The position numbers and the translations under genes are program-made. From Castor canadensis (Eukaryota; Chordata; Mammalia; Rodentia; Castoridae), in NCBI RefSeq assembly GCF_047511655.1, contig NC_133403.1, positions 13,265,014 to 13,329,013 of the forward strand: DNA of 64,000 nt, given 5' to 3'. Shown piece after piece: positions 41,798 to 53,377 of this stretch (its first letter is position 1; every line of letters starts with the position of its first letter). Below the pieces are notes generated by a model, which saw only the letters and a program-made list of their open reading frames with translations, had not been told where the DNA came from and did not search any database.

Positions 41798-42000
41798 TTA
41801 TTTATTTGTTTATTTTTTGGGACTGGAGTTTGAATTCAGGGCCATCACCTTGGGCCACGCCACACGTCCTTTTCTTGTGATGGGTATTTTCAAGATAGGG
41901 TCTCGAGAACTATTTCCCCAGGCTGGCTTCAAACCTCGATCCTCCTGATCTCAGCCTCCTAAGTAGCTAGGATTACAGGCGTGAGCCACTGGCACCAGGC
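41798..42000 (-). mobile_element. B1-like/ID-like composite SINE
   Basis: GGGACTGGAGTTTGAATTCAGG, CACCTTGGGCCACGCC, then TTTCAAGATAGGGTCTCGAG and AAGTAGCTAGGATTACAGGC. Confidence 0.85.
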
Positions 42001-42009
42001 TCTATCCTC

Positions 42010-42540
42010 CTTTACATCTAACTTTCACCAGGACAGGAGCCTAATCCCGCCCCCTGGAAAAATGCTCAGCACACAGCAGACATAGCAGCTACTTGTCCAC
42101 TGTCGGTGAGTGAAGCTGTTTGCACAGGGCTTGACATTCAGTAGGTACTTAATAGATTTGGCTTCCTTTTGGGGGCTTGTTTAGGCTTGCTCCTCACAGT
42201 GGGGCCCAGCTGTAGTGCTGACTACATGACCAGCTTCTGCCCCAAATGCCTGAGTCAGAACAGGGTCCCCTCCAGCCCTCCATCCTCCCTCTGCAGTTGG
42301 GAGGCCAAGGTTTCACCCACCTGTGCAGCTGGGGAGAGGCAGAGAAAAGGGTGTGCACGTGGAGTTTTTGTCACTTCTGTCTGCTACCCCAGTGAGCTCC
42401 CTTTGAGCCATTTTGCCTTGGCAGGGAGGGACGAGGCAGAGCAGTTGTGGACCTCTATCCAAGATTTGAACCTGATTATGTCAGACATTTGTAACTAACA
42501 CCCCCATCCTATCTCCAGGCTTGAAGGAGATTAATTATTC
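42010..42540. other. Unassigned intergenic sequence
   Basis: Nothing recognised between the SINE and the L1 material. Confidence 0.4.
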
Positions 42541-42549
42541 TCTTTATTA

Positions 42550-43195
42550 TGTGTTTATTGTAGTGTGTGATAACACAAAACACTACCTAACTTCTACCTA
42601 AGCCAAAAGTATCCATAACAAACACCTGCGAACCAACTACTCAGCCAAGAATGACCCCAGCACAAGGCCATTCCTCCTCTCCAGAGGTGCCTGCTGCCCT
42701 GATCTGTATGTCCTTTGCTTTTTATAGATTTGTTCCTATGTATGGAGATATCACTAAGTAGCATATGAGTTGCTTTTGCTTGTCTTTGACAGTGTTCACT
42801 GTGTGTAGACTTCTAGGACTTTCCATTCACACCCAACATTACTTTGTGTGTGTGTGTGCAGTTCTGGGGTTAGAACCCAGGACCTCATGCATGCTAGGCA
42901 AAGTGCTTACCACTCAGCTACATCCCACCCCCACTCCTAAGGTTCATTCATTTTGTTGCTGCAGTTCATTCATATTCACCACTGTACAATACTTTAACTG
43001 ATTTATTTATTCGGTCAGTGGACAGTTGAATCGTTCCATTCTTTTTGTTTTGTCTGTCTTCTGGAGCCCATACACAAGTTTCTCAGAGGAATACTGAGGT
43101 GTAGAACTAGCATTTGTAATTCACATAAATATTGTAAACATTAGAGAAAATTCCAGTTGTTCAGCAATTCCCAACCTCATCAGCCCCATGCAAAG
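42550..43195 (-). mobile_element. Old L1 3' end, antisense, with ID-like SINE inserted
   Basis: TTCATTCATATTCACCACTG, GATTTATTTATTCGGTCAGTG, TTTCTCAGAGGAATACTGAGG and TTCAGCAATTCCCAACCTC follow the order of an antisense old L1M-type 3' end. The SINE at 42846-42935 sits inside. Confidence 0.6.
42846..42935 (-). mobile_element. ID-like SINE
   Basis: TGTGTGTGTGTGCAGTTCTGGG, TAGAACCCAGGACCTCATGC, TACCACTCAGCTACATCCC. Confidence 0.8.
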
Positions 43196-43199
43196 ATTA

Positions 43200-43560
43200 T
43201 TTTTTGTATGGCAATACTGGGGCTTGAACCCAGGACCTCACAGTTTATAATACTGAATCTTCTGATCCGTGAACATAGTATACCATCTCTTATTTAGAAC
43301 ATCTTTAATGCCTTTCAATTAAGTTCTGTTATTTTTCAATATAGGTTTTATATAATTTTGTTCGATGTTTCAGATCCCTTAGTTTATGTTGTTACTGCAA
43401 GTGATATATTTTCAAAATTGTATTTTCTACTTGTTTTAATAACTAGTATAAAAAATTTAGCACACTTTCTATGATGCTTTACAGCCAGTAGCTTTTATGA
43501 CTTCTGGGAATATGTTTTTTGTTTTGGGTTTTACATGTACAAAAAATAATATAATTTGTG
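43200..43560 (-). mobile_element. ID-like SINE piece (43200-43250) and antisense L1 ORF2 remnant
   Basis: GGCAATACTGGGGCTTGAACC marks a truncated ID-like unit. The following AT-rich stretch (CATCTTTAATGCCTTTCAAT, TTTTATATAATTTTGTTCG) resembles antisense L1 ORF2. Confidence 0.45.
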
Positions 43561-43831
43561 CATAATGACTGTTTTTAAAAGTAGCCTTCAATCTTTCCCT
43601 CTACCCATTGGTCTTTCTTACAGCATCGGCCAGGACTTCCATAAGATGCTAAGTGAAAGAGGAACTTTAGCTCTGAATTTTAAAAATACAGAGTTGAAAT
43701 GTTTAATTTTAGTAAACTGACTTATTCTTTTCTGCCTTCAAACAGATAACCTAATCTAGGGCTATGAAACCATGACTCTGGAAGGTCTTGCATGGTGACG
43801 GTAAGCTATAACTGCTATAGTTGCCACTTTG

Positions 43832-44215
43832 GTATATTAGTCTGGTTTTCTGATGCTATTACAAAATTCCTGAGGCTGGGTAATGTTTAAAGAGCAGAGG
43901 TTTATTTAAATCATAGCTTTGATGGCTGAAAGTTTAAGGTTGGGTAGCTCATTGGTTTGGTCTTGAGCAGTCACATAGCAAGACAGGAAGCAAGAAGGGC
44001 AGACACTAGGCTTGCTGTTTGCATAGCAAACCAGTCAGGAACAAACTGAGGTGCTGCAACATTAATCCCTGCTGAGGGTGACCACCAATGACCTAATACC
44101 TTGTACTAGGTCCTTATTAAAAGTTCCACTGCCTCTCAACATTGCCACACTAGGGGCCAGACTCCCAGCACATGAACCTTTGGGAGGCAAACCACATCCA
44201 ATCTGTAGCAGCATG
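43832..44215 (-). mobile_element. ERVL-MaLR solo LTR (MST/MLT-like)
   Basis: Reverse MaLR LTR outline: TTAGTCTGGTTTTCTGATGC, CTGAGGCTGGGTAATGTTTA, AGAGGTTTATTTAAATC, then CACACTAGGGGCCAGACTCC and AACCTTTGGGAGGCAAACC. A fossil LTR without internal genes. It predates rodent divergence by family age. Confidence 0.75.
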
Positions 44216-44591
44216 TCAAGTAAAGCCACACACACAGTCTGCCATGTTTAATGCTTCCTTAACTCCTGATTCAGGGGAGATGCAGAGACCCAGGACCTCA
44301 GCTCTGCAGTGGACAGCCGATGGCCGGGAATCAGTGAGCGAGCAGCCCACTAGTCTCCCGCCTCCCTCCACACATGGGCTGTGGAGGCCACAGTCATACT
44401 CTTCATTTCTTTCCATGGGTCTGTCTGTGCTGGACTTGCATTGGAGCTAGGTAGTACATTTTAGCATCCGAGAGGCCTAGCATCTTCTTCATGGGCCTTT
44501 CCTCTAAAAGTTCTGGCTATTACCTGATGGTATTCCACCATGTGAATGTTAAGATTATTTTTGTTGATTAAATATCAAAATGTGGTATTTT

Positions 44592-44692
44592 TCCCTTAGG
44601 AGGCTGAGGAAGGAGGATCAAGAGTTGGAGGCCAGGCTGAGCTATGCAGGGAGACTGTCTCCAGAAAAAGAAAAAGAAAGAAAAAACAGTGT
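44592..44692 (+). mobile_element. B1-like SINE fragment
   Basis: TTAGGAGGCTGAGGAAGGAGG, GAGGCCAGGCTGAGCTATGC and an AAAGAAAAAGAAAG tail. 5' part missing. Confidence 0.7.
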
Positions 44693-45614
44693 TTGCTTTT
44701 TTTTTAGTAAGACTGCATTGGATTTACAGATTAATTTAGGGAGAATAATAATAGTACATAGCACATGTATAATTGTATATTATATTGTTATATTATAATA
44801 TAAGAACAAGGTATTTCTCTGCCTTGATTTTTAACTTTTATTTGTGTATCAGCTGTGTATTTCTGAGGAATTTTGTTTTCTGGCTTGCTTTTATACTGCT
44901 GAGACTCTCTTTTATATATATTTCAAGCTGATTATTATTTCTACAGGAAATATATTGCTTTAAGGTATTAATTTTGTGACTGTTAACATTTTTTATCTTT
45001 CAGAAGGTTCTCCAGGGCTTTATGCGGTTTCATTGTCCTCCCTTCCTCCTTTCCTTCCTTCCTTTTCCTTCTCTCTCTCTTTCTTCTCTCTCTCTGCCCC
45101 CCCCCCCTTTAGACAGGGCCTCATTATGCATTCCATACTGGCCTTGAACTCTCAGCTGGGCACCTGGAGTTGCCCAGCTACAAGGATGCAATTTGATCAA
45201 CAAATAGAGATGATTTGAACATCAATTTTTCTATATTTATATTTGATTTCTTTCTCTTAGGTCTATTGGAAAATACTTTGAAAAGAATTTTTATAGAGGT
45301 ACTTCTTGGCCTGTTGTCTTGGTTCTGATTTCAATGGAAACCCCTATTTCACCATTAAGCATGGTACCGTATTTTTGTTTGAAATATATACACGTATCTC
45401 CCCACCACAGTTATATCTAAGCCAAAGCCATAACTAGAGAAAAGTTTATTTTAGCAATGTTTTCTCTTTGTTGTTATTGTGCATATAAGTACATATGACT
45501 GTCGAATCTCTATACCAAAAGCATTAATATTTGTAAGATTGATTGGTTTGCATTTTTCTTTTCTATACTCTCCTCAAGTTTAATATTATGGTGCCTTCAA
45601 AAATGTTTTGTATT

Positions 45615-45692
45615 TTATTTTCTATTTTCTATTCTGTTCTACTCTACTCTATTCTATTCGATTCGATTTGATTCGATTCGATTCGATTGCAG
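45615..45692. repeat. Pentanucleotide (TTCTA)n grading into (TTCGA)n
   Basis: TTTTCTATTCTGTTCTACTC, then TCTATTCTATTCGATTCGAT, then repeated GATTCGATTC, giving an array of CpG-containing units in otherwise AT-rich DNA. Confidence 0.9.
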
Positions 45693-45765
45693 TGCTGGGG
45701 AGGAACAAGGGCCCCCTGCGTGCTAGGCTTGCACTCTATCACTGAGCTATACCCCCAGCTCCATA
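45690..45765 (-). mobile_element. ID-like SINE (CTCAGTGATAGAGT type)
   Basis: CAGTGCTGGGGAGGAACAAGG, GCTTGCACTCTATCACTGAGC, TATACCCCCAGCTCC. The pentanucleotide array sits where its tail would be. Confidence 0.8.
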
Positions 45766-45900
45766 GCAGAATTTGAAAGTACGCTGTCTTTTTTTTTTAA
45801 TCTACCTGCCACAATTAACAGCAGAATAATATATTCCCTGAATTTTTGAGAGAAATTACACATCAAGCCATCTAGGCCTCCTGACTTTAAAAAAGGAGGA

Positions 45901-46233
45901 AGGCTGGCCACAGTGGCTCAAGCCTATAATCCTGGCTACTTGGGCGGCAGAGATCAGGACGATGGCCATTTGAAGCCAGTTCAGGCAAAAAGTTCATGGA
46001 ACCCCATCTCAACTAAGGGTTGGGCACAATGGTTCATGCCTATCATTCCAGCTACATGGGGAAAGCACAAACAGGAGGATCCTGCGCCAGGCTGCCAGAC
46101 ATAAAGCAAGAACCTATCTCAGAAATAACTAACACAAAAAGGGCGGAGGGCATAGCTCAGTGCCATGCTGAGGGCATGGATAACCTGCTGGAGGACCTGG
46201 GTTTGATCCCCAGCAACACAGAACAACATAAAT
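45901..46233 (+). mobile_element. Long composite SINE (two B1-like units plus ID-like unit)
   Basis: GGCTGGCCACAGTGGCTCAAG, GGTTGGGCACAATGGTTCATG, then GGGCGGAGGGCATAGCTCAG and GGGTTTGATCCCCAGCAACAC. Confidence 0.8.
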
Positions 46234-46647
46234 TTAGTTAAAGATTAAGTTAGATGTCCTCTTTCTTGTGAAGTTAATCTTGAAGATTTTTGTTTATATA
46301 TAGTAAATAATCTATTTCATTCCCATTTTCAAGTGTATTTGTATAGAATTGTGCACTTGATTCTAGCCCTCTAAAGTCGTGGCTGTTCCCTCTTCCCTTC
46401 CCTCCCTTCTCTTCTCTTTTGAGAAGAGAAGCTTGGCTATGTTGCCAAGGCCAGCCTGGGAAAACTGGGTTCAAGCTGTACCTCTACCCTAGCCTCCCAA
46501 GTAGCCGGGAGCACAGGCTCGTCTCTCCAGCTCCTGTTTCCTTCCCTTATCACGAGTTTTGGATATTTGTTCATTCTTACTCTATGACTTTCTGTTGCTT
46601 TTAAAATACCCTTTTGAATTTGTCAACCTTAGATTTCTGTCTGAAAC

Positions 46648-46846
46648 TTTTTTTTTTTTTGGCAGTACTGGGGTTTGAACTCAGGGTCTACACCTTGAGC
46701 AACTCCACCAAGCGATTTTTTGTGTAGGGTTTTTTTCAAGATCAGGTCTCACAAACTATTTGCCTCAGCTGGCTCAGAACCCTGATCCTCCTGATCTCTG
46801 TCTCCTGAGTAGCTAGGATTATAGGCGTGAGCTATTGGCACCGGGC
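46648..46846 (-). mobile_element. B1-like/ID-like composite SINE
   Basis: T-run, GGCAGTACTGGGGTTTGAACT, CACCTTGAGCAACTCCACC, TTTCAAGATCAGGTCTCAC, AGTAGCTAGGATTATAGGCG. Confidence 0.87.
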
Positions 46847-46859
46847 TCCTGATCCTTTC

Positions 46860-47560
46860 ATTATTGTTGTTGTTCTCCCTGATGTTTTCTATTTTAACTT
46901 TTGCAAAAGAGATCATAATTGCTCGCTGAAGCATTTTATAGTGGCTGCTTTAAGGTCTTTCTCAGATCATTCCAACATCTGTGTGATCGTGTTTGTCTCT
47001 GATGATTGTCCTCTTCCACTAGAATTGAAGTTTATTGTTGTTATTTGTTTGTTTGTCTTACAGTTCTTCATATTTTAAGCAACTTTGGATTGTCTACTGA
47101 TATTTTTGCATATTGTTAGGAGTTTTAGATGCAGTTTGACTATGTCAGTCAGTGGCACTTCAAATACTGGTGTTTGTGCTCTTTTCTTTTCCCATCTGGT
47201 CATAGTTACTTTTCAGAGATTTCCTGTAACAGTGCTATGTGTTCTGTCCAGGTTTTGTAGCTGCATTTCGTGGGAGTGAAAAGTTACTGCGTGATTATTC
47301 CACCTAGAGCTAGAATCCTTTTAACACTTTCTACTCTTGTCATTTGTGATTTTCCTCTGCCATGAATGCTAAGCAAGCACTTTAACAGAGCTGCAATTTT
47401 AATGTTTAAAAATCATTTTGCCTATTTCTTTCTGAAACCTATAGAATATTACTCTATGAGTTATTTGAATGCCTTTCCCTGTTAATTCCATTGTCTGTCA
47501 TTTCTGGGTTCGTTTCTTTGGGTTCATTTTTCTCCTCATTATGGATTGTATCTTCCTGAT
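46860..47560 (-). mobile_element. Old L1 5' region, antisense
   Basis: GGTCTTTCTCAGATCATTCC, AACATCTGTGTGATCGTG and the following blocks match the antisense L1M 5' pattern also seen at 11480. No open frame. Confidence 0.6.
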
Positions 47561-47572
47561 TCTTGCCTGGTA

Positions 47573-47700
47573 GTTTTTTGTTTGTTTGGTCTGGTTATGT
47601 TGCCCAGGCTGGTCTCTAACTCTTCTGCTCAAGTGATTCTCCCAACTCTGCCTCCTAAGTAGCCTCGGGATATAGGTATGTGCCACCATACCCAGCTCTG
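47573..47700 (-). mobile_element. B1-like SINE
   Basis: TTATGTTGCCCAGGCTGGTC, GCTCAAGTGATTCTCCCAAC, TAAGTAGCCTCGGGATATAGG, TGCCACCATACCCAGCTC. Confidence 0.82.
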
Positions 47701-47704
47701 GTAA

Positions 47705-49655
47705 TTTTTTTAATTGGTGTTAGAAATATCCAGTGCTGCTGTGATCACAAATCAGGCACATGTTTGAAAATTGATGGGAAAGGCAGAATTTACTTCTGCA
47801 GAAGGGTGTGCTTCTGACTAGAGTCAGGCAAGCAAGCAACACCAGGGCAGGAGGACTGCCTCAGTTTTTATCCCTAACATAGGACTGTCCCCTTGCTCTA
47901 GTGGAGGGAGCTCGGGTTCATAGCCTTCACAATTGACTAAGGTTGAGGTTTAGGAGAAGAGCAGACACGATTGGAAAGCATGAACATGAAACCTACTTTG
48001 GTTGGTGCACTCAAAGTCAAAGGGGTGACCCATGAGGTGGGTATTTTATGATTCTGGGGAAACTGAGGCCTGAAATGACTGTTTGACCTGAAATGGCAGC
48101 ACCAAGTATATAATTAATCCATGGGTGAAGGGGACCTTGAAGCAGAGATGCCGCTGGACAATGATTACCCTAAAACTAGCAGTTTGAGTTTAAGGCATCC
48201 AATGACAAACAGTTTTCTGTTAAAGGTAGAAACTTTACCCACAACCCTGAGATTAGGATTCTCATGCTGTACTGACTGAGCTAACCCTTTGACAGAAAAG
48301 ACCCAATTTAGTTGACTGTCACAATTGGGATGCTGGATGTTGTGAATTTTTATATCTGGGTTTCTGAATTTCGTTACATTCTTTACTACCTGCAGAGCCT
48401 TACCTGTTGTGAGCTTTCTTGGGAGTGGTGGAGCGATCCTAGTACCCGGATCCTGTTCTGTGGGGAGGGTCATGGCACTTCACTGGCACGCTCCATGGCA
48501 ACCCAGACCTCCCCCCGCCCCCACTGCTAAGGTTTCCTCTTGGTTGACTTAACAGATGGACTCGTCTGCGGCTCTCTGGCTGAAGCTCCCTTCTCCACCA
48601 ACTGCCTGTCTTGGTGGTGGAGGGTGGTGGAGCCATAAACCTCTTGAATAAGTGTGTCTGTGATTCAGGAGTTTGCTAAAGGACCACCACTCCTGTCTCA
48701 GTAGGTGCCCCTCAGTGGTGAGCTGTCACAGGTGATAACCTACCTTGCTTGTGATCTTTCTCCTCCCATCCCATTTGACTTTTGGGATTCCCATGAGCCA
48801 CGTGGTGGGGTTCACAACTTTGCTGTTCATGGTAGTTATCCTGGTTGGTATTAGTCACCCAGCATCTTCAGATGAGAGGTAGCACCGCGCAGAGGCAGAT
48901 GGGGCTCACAAATTTGTCTCTGCTCTTTCCTTTCTCTGGAAAGTTGAGCTTCCAGGTTCTCTGGGCAAGGGATGTCAAGATGGCACCACCAGTTCCCTGT
49001 GTGGAGCTAAGTGGGTGCCAGGAAGTCAGTCTATGGGTCTCCTTGGTCCTGGCACTCCTGCAGGTGGTCAAATGACCAGACATTTGGGGAGCCTCTCACA
49101 TAAAAAAGAACTTACCCCTTGCAATTGTTCTTCAGTCTGTTTTGGTGTATCCAAGGAATATTTTTGTCTACCCCTTGGGGCAGTGTTTACCTAGGATTGT
49201 AGATGGCAGAGCCTGACTCATTTCTGTGGAAATTTAATGGTCATAGCCTGGGTGTCACCTGCACGTTGCATTTCTAGGGTCAGAGTGGTCAACGTGGTGG
49301 CCTGTGGATGGCTGTCTGTAGTCCCCGGATAGCTCCCCATTACCAAGTGGCTGATGGGCCTGGGTAGCCATGTGTCTGACTTGCTCCTAACATGTTTCAA
49401 AATCTGTAGCGTTCAACCTTGTGACCACTCAATAGAGCCTCACCTGACACCTGCCTGAGCTTTCTCTGTGGTCCCAGCACCACTGGGGCTTCATCTCACC
49501 ACCCTCTCTGCTGCTAAACCCATGTTGGGGAAGGGTTTTCCCAATAGATTTTACTTTGAGTTTTGTTGAATCCTAGACAATCTGAAATGGGATTGTTGAC
49601 ATAGCCCGTAGCACTGTCAACTTCTGCCCACGTGGCACTCCCATAACCTGGCAAC
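47705..49655. other. Unassigned sequence, possibly old retroviral or other repeat
   Basis: About 2 kb without SINE or L1 signature. CCTCTTGAATAAGTGTGTCTG near 48640 followed by CTGTCTCAGTAGGTGCCCC could be the end of an LTR. I cannot support boundaries or a family. Confidence 0.35.
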
Positions 49656-49659
49656 TAAC

Positions 49660-50130
49660 TACGGTTGCAGTACGCCCCCCAATGTTCATGTGTTGAAACT
49701 TAATGCCCATTGTGAGGTATTAAGAGGTAGAAAATTTGTAGTGTTTGGAAGTAGGGCCTTTGGGAGGTGATTAGAATAAGATAGGGTCACCAGAGTACAG
49801 CCCTCACGATTGAATACTGGTGACTTTATAAGAAGAGGGAGAAAGACCAGAGGAAACGTGTGTTTCTTGTCACTTGCCACGTGATACACTTTACCACCCC
49901 CAAAGTCTTCCCCAAGAAGGCTATCGCCAGACGCAGGCCCTTGAACCTCCAAAAAAGAATCTGTTACAGTAACACCCAGTAAGTGACAAGCAAGCCTATC
50001 ACTGGCAAAGAACCCCCTGCACCACCTGTAGTTCAGTTGCAGAGGTCCTAGGAGGGGCCATGTTTGCCCACCTTCCACATGTGTCCTAATGCTTTTACTA
50101 CTGCCCAACAGCAAAAAGAACCTAACAGCA
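49660..50130 (+). mobile_element. ERVL-MaLR LTR fragment (MLT1/MST-like)
   Basis: CCCCAATGTTCATGTGTTGA, AGGTATTAAGAGGTAGAAA, GGGCCTTTGGGAGGTGATTAG and TTTATAAGAAGAGGGAGAAAG in the right order for a sense MaLR LTR. Fossil, no internal genes. Confidence 0.75.
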
Positions 50131-50725
50131 CATCTTTCTTAATAGAGTCCTTCTTAAATTATAACGAGGTATATATTTGAAAGCATGCTATACACAATCA
50201 TTTGTGCTAAAAACCAAATGCTTCACTAAAACTCTAACATTGACCACTAGGATTGATCAACATAATATTCTCTGCAGATAATATGGGAAATTCACAGATG
50301 GAAGACACACAATTTTTAGCACACTGTGTTCCTTGATTTTTTTTTTACACAATTGCAAAAGCAATTGGTTTTCCATTTCTGAAAATCCAGTTGATCTTCC
50401 AGGATAACGTCTGCTTTTTGTTGTTTCTCTTGGGCTTTTTTTTTTTTTTTTGGTACCTTTGTTTCATTCTTGGGGTAGCAGTGTTTATAGTACTGACCTC
50501 GTGTGGTTGGCAAAATAATCATAGATATGATTAGACAGAAGTGGCAGTCTTTCGTGTCTTATCTTAGGAGTGGCATAGCATTGGTCCTTACCATGAAGCA
50601 AAGGTCACTGGGTTCATCTTGGAGGTTGGATCCCATGGCATCTCTCTTTAGCATTTCTTTGTTGGCCAACTGCCTTTTTTAAAATATGTCTCTGATTAGG
50701 GAAAATGGTATCTCGATGCCTTTTT
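50130..50725. other. Unassigned intergenic sequence
   Basis: Nothing recognised apart from T-runs near 50339 and 50440. Confidence 0.4.
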
Positions 50726-50805
50726 TTTTCCAATATTGGGGATTGAACCCAGGTCCTGATGTGTGCTAAGCACACATATGTATCATTGACTAATATCCCC
50801 AGCCA
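50726..50805 (-). mobile_element. ID-like SINE
   Basis: CCAATATTGGGGATTGAACCC, ATGTGTGCTAAGCACACATA, and CTAATATCCCCAGCC. Confidence 0.8.
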
Positions 50806-50983
50806 TGACTTCATTTTAATGTACACTTTGTTGAGAGAAGTTGAACATTTGTTCATTGACTATTATCCCAAGCATGCTTCTTATGTTTGGGATTCCCAAG
50901 ACCACCTCCAGGTTTGATGGTTCCCTGGGAAGACTTGCAGGACTCAGCACAGTACTCTGATGAAGTGTTTTTGTTTTGTATTT

Positions 50984-51056
50984 TACAGTGCTGGGGATTT
51001 AACCTGCAGCACATGCTAGGCAAGTGCTCTACCACTGAGCTATATCCCCAGCCTTA
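50984..51056 (-). mobile_element. ID-like SINE
   Basis: ACAGTGCTGGGGATTTAACC, GCAAGTGCTCTACCACTGAGC, TATATCCCCAGCC. Confidence 0.85.
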
Positions 51057-51069
51057 CCATAGTGCTTTG

Positions 51070-51292
51070 ACTTATGCTATGGTTTGGATATGGTTTATTC
51101 CCCCCAAGGATTCATCTTTTGGAGGCTTGGTCCCTAATTTGGCAAAACTGACATGTGTCGTGGACCTTTAAGAGGTGGGACTTAGAAAAAAGTCCCTTGG
51201 CCATTGTGGGTGGCTGCATCCAGAAGGGATTAAGGTAGCTCTCTTAGGACACTTGAGCTCTCTTGAGCAAGTTGCTATAACAGGGAGCCCAA
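51070..51292 (+). mobile_element. ERVL-MaLR LTR fragment
   Basis: TATGCTATGGTTTGGATATGG at the start is the MaLR LTR 5' end. TTTAAGAGGTGGGACTTAG and GGGATTAAGGTAGCTCTC follow. Fossil, truncated on the right by a SINE. Confidence 0.7.
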
Positions 51293-51372
51293 AGAGGCTG
51301 GTAGAGAGCTCAAGTGGTAGAGAGCCTGTCTAGCAAGCATCAGGTCCTGAGTTCAAACTCCAGCACTGCCAA
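51293..51372 (+). mobile_element. ID-like SINE
   Basis: GGCTGGTAGAGAGCTCAAGTG, CTGTCTAGCAAGCATCAGGTC, CTCCAGCACTGCC then an (AAC) tail. Confidence 0.82.
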
Positions 51373-51465
51373 ACAACAACAACTCAGAGAGCTGCAGAGT
51401 GCAATCAGTGTGGGCATAATGGGCAGAGACACAAGACAGACAGAAAGAATGCTTGAAGAAATAGC

Positions 51466-51471
51466 ACGTGT

Positions 51472-51514
<43 letters not shown>
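51466..51514. repeat. (GT)n dinucleotide repeat
   Basis: GTGTGTGTATG followed by about 18 GT units, at the tail of an antisense ID-like SINE. Confidence 0.95.
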
Positions 51515-51516
<2 letters not shown>

Positions 51517-51524
51517 TGGCGGGG

Positions 51525-51700
51525 GTGGGGGGCTGGGGATCAAATCCAAGGCAAGGCAAGTGCTCTACCACTGAGCCATATCCCCAGCCTCTGGTTTCTT
51601 GAGACAGGGTCTCACTACGTAGATCAAGCTGACCTCAAACTTGTAATCCTCCTGCTTCTGCTTCCTGAGTGCTGGGCTGTAAGGCAGGCACCAGCAGAAT
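51525..51700 (-). mobile_element. ID-like SINE joined to B1-like SINE
   Basis: GGGGCTGGGGATCAAATCC, GTGCTCTACCACTGAGCC, then TTGAGACAGGGTCTCACTAC and TCCTGAGTGCTGGGCTGTAAG. Confidence 0.82.
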
Positions 51701-51925
51701 AGCTAATTTTTAAAAAAAAATTTAATAAAACACATTAGTCTATATAGCCAATAAGCTCAATGAACTCCAAGTAGGATAATTGCAAAGAAATTCAAACCTA
51801 GGCATATCATCAACTGACAAAGGCCAAGACAAATAATCTTGAAAATAACAAGAGACAAGTGACTCGTCACATACAAAATATCCTCGGCAAAATTAACAGA
51901 AGGCTATCATCAGTAAACATTAAAG

Positions 51926-52262
51926 ATAAGGCCGTGCTCAGCAGTTCTCATCTGTAATCCCAGCTAACCTGGGAGGTAGAAATCGGAAAGACTGAAGTTC
52001 AAGGCCAGCCCAGGCAAAAAGTTGGCAAGACTCCTGTTACAATCAATGAACTGGATATGGAGGAATAAATCTGTGATCCCAGCAATGGGAGGCCATAGAA
52101 GGAGGATCACAGTCTGAGGCTGTCCAGGGCAAAAACTCAAAACCCTACCTAAAAAATAACTAAAATAAAAAAGGACTGGGGGCATGGCTTAAGTGGTAGA
52201 GTGCTTGCCTAGAATGTTTGAGACCCTGAGTTCAAATTCCAGTACTGCCTCCCCCCAAAAAA
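51926..52262 (+). mobile_element. Long composite SINE (two B1-like units plus ID-like unit)
   Basis: GGCCGTGCTCAGCAGTTCTC, TGAACTGGATATGGAGGAATA, GGACTGGGGGCATGGCTTAAG, AATTCCAGTACTGCC. Inserted in the L1. Confidence 0.82.
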
Positions 52263-52361
52263 CAATAGGAAGACACATTAAAAGCATTGAAAAAGTCGAC
52301 CACGATTCTATCTCCAGGAAAGTTAGTCTTTAAAAATGATTAAGATAAGATATTCTCAGTA

Positions 52362-52551
52362 AGCCAGGCACCAGTGGCTCACGCCTGTAATCCTAGCTAC
52401 TCAGGAGGCAGAGATCAGGAGGATTGCATTTTGAAGCCACCCCAGGCAAATAGTTTGAATACCCATCTTGAAAAAAAAAATCACAAAAAAGGCTGGTGGA
52501 GTGGTTCAAGGTGTAGGCCCTGAGTTCAAACCCCAGTACCTCACACACAAA
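52362..52551 (+). mobile_element. B1-like/ID-like composite SINE
   Basis: CCAGGCACCAGTGGCTCACG, CAGGAGGCAGAGATCAGGAG, AAAGGCTGGTGGAGTGGTTC, CCCCAGTACCTCAC. Confidence 0.87.
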
Positions 52552-52584
52552 AGATAGTCAGTCAGTCAGACCTCAGAAATATCC

Positions 52585-52930
52585 ATTCCCCTATACCTTT
52601 TCCTTTTATCCTCTCCCTTCCCACTGGTACCAACTCCTAGACAGGACCTGTTTTACCTTTCTATCCTCTGTTTTGAAAAAACACATTTTTATTTAAGATA
52701 TCTTTATAGGAAGTTTCGTTATAACATTTGCATGTGTATAGGTATTTTAATTCCAATTTGGTTCTTCCCCTCCATTTTTCTCCTTTCTACTTTAGTCCCC
52801 TTCTTATGGCAATTTCAACAGGTTTCTAAACATTCAATCTTGTTTAGAAAGTACATGCACCATATTCACCTTCTTTACTTCTTTCTTTTATCCTCCTTCT
52901 CCCATTAGTGACCTCCCTTTAGTGTGACCT
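52585..52930 (-). mobile_element. Antisense L1 3' UTR-like block
   Basis: GGAAGTTTCGTTATAACATTTG, GCATGTGTATAGGTATTTTAA and pyrimidine-rich TTTCTTTTATCCTCCTTCTCCC resemble the reverse of the young L1 3' UTR type also seen at 57160-57310. Confidence 0.5.
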
Positions 52931-53092
52931 GTTTTTCATTCTTGTCCTTCTAAACTGTCCAATTAGAAAGCAGAGATGGGCAGAATGCATTTTAAAATGA
53001 TTCAATTACATGTTGTCTACAAGCAACTCAATGTAGATTCAAAGCAAAAATAGATGGCAAGTAAAATTGTGAAAAAAAAAAAAAGAAGATAC

Positions 53093-53303
53093 TCCACCAG
53101 TGTTGGTGGCTCATGCCTGTAGTCCTAGCTACTCATGAGGCAAACATCAGGAGGATCTCTGATCTCCGAAGTCAGCCAGGGCAAATAGTTCACAAGACCC
53201 TATCTCAAAAGAAAAAAATCACAAAAAAAGGGCTGGTGGAGTGGCTCAAAGTGTAGATCCTGAGTTCAAGCCCCAGTACTGCAAAAAAAAAAAAAAAAAA
53301 AAA
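53093..53303 (+). mobile_element. B1-like/ID-like composite SINE
   Basis: TGTTGGTGGCTCATGCCTGT, AGGGCTGGTGGAGTGGCTC, AGCCCCAGTACTGC and a ~23-base A-tail. Confidence 0.88.
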
Positions 53304-53377
53304 GATATTCCATGAAAACATATCAAAAAAGAACTGTGTGACTACATTATTATCAGCAAAATGGACTTTAAGATAAA

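Larger units (their letters stand above)
45000..45890 (-). mobile_element. Antisense L1 ORF2 remnants broken by simple repeats and SINEs
   Basis: GGCCTGTTGTCTTGGTTCTG with CACCATTAAGCATGGTACC, and ACACATCAAGCCATCTAGGCC, match the antisense L1 reverse-transcriptase region. A pyrimidine tract (45040-45112), a B1-like piece (45110-45190) and an ID-like SINE (45690-45765) break it up. Confidence 0.55.

Noticed and set aside
47705-49655. Retroviral element spanning 47.7-49.7 kb
   Set aside because: Some LTR-like signals, but no paired ends, target duplication or recognisable internal part; left unassigned.
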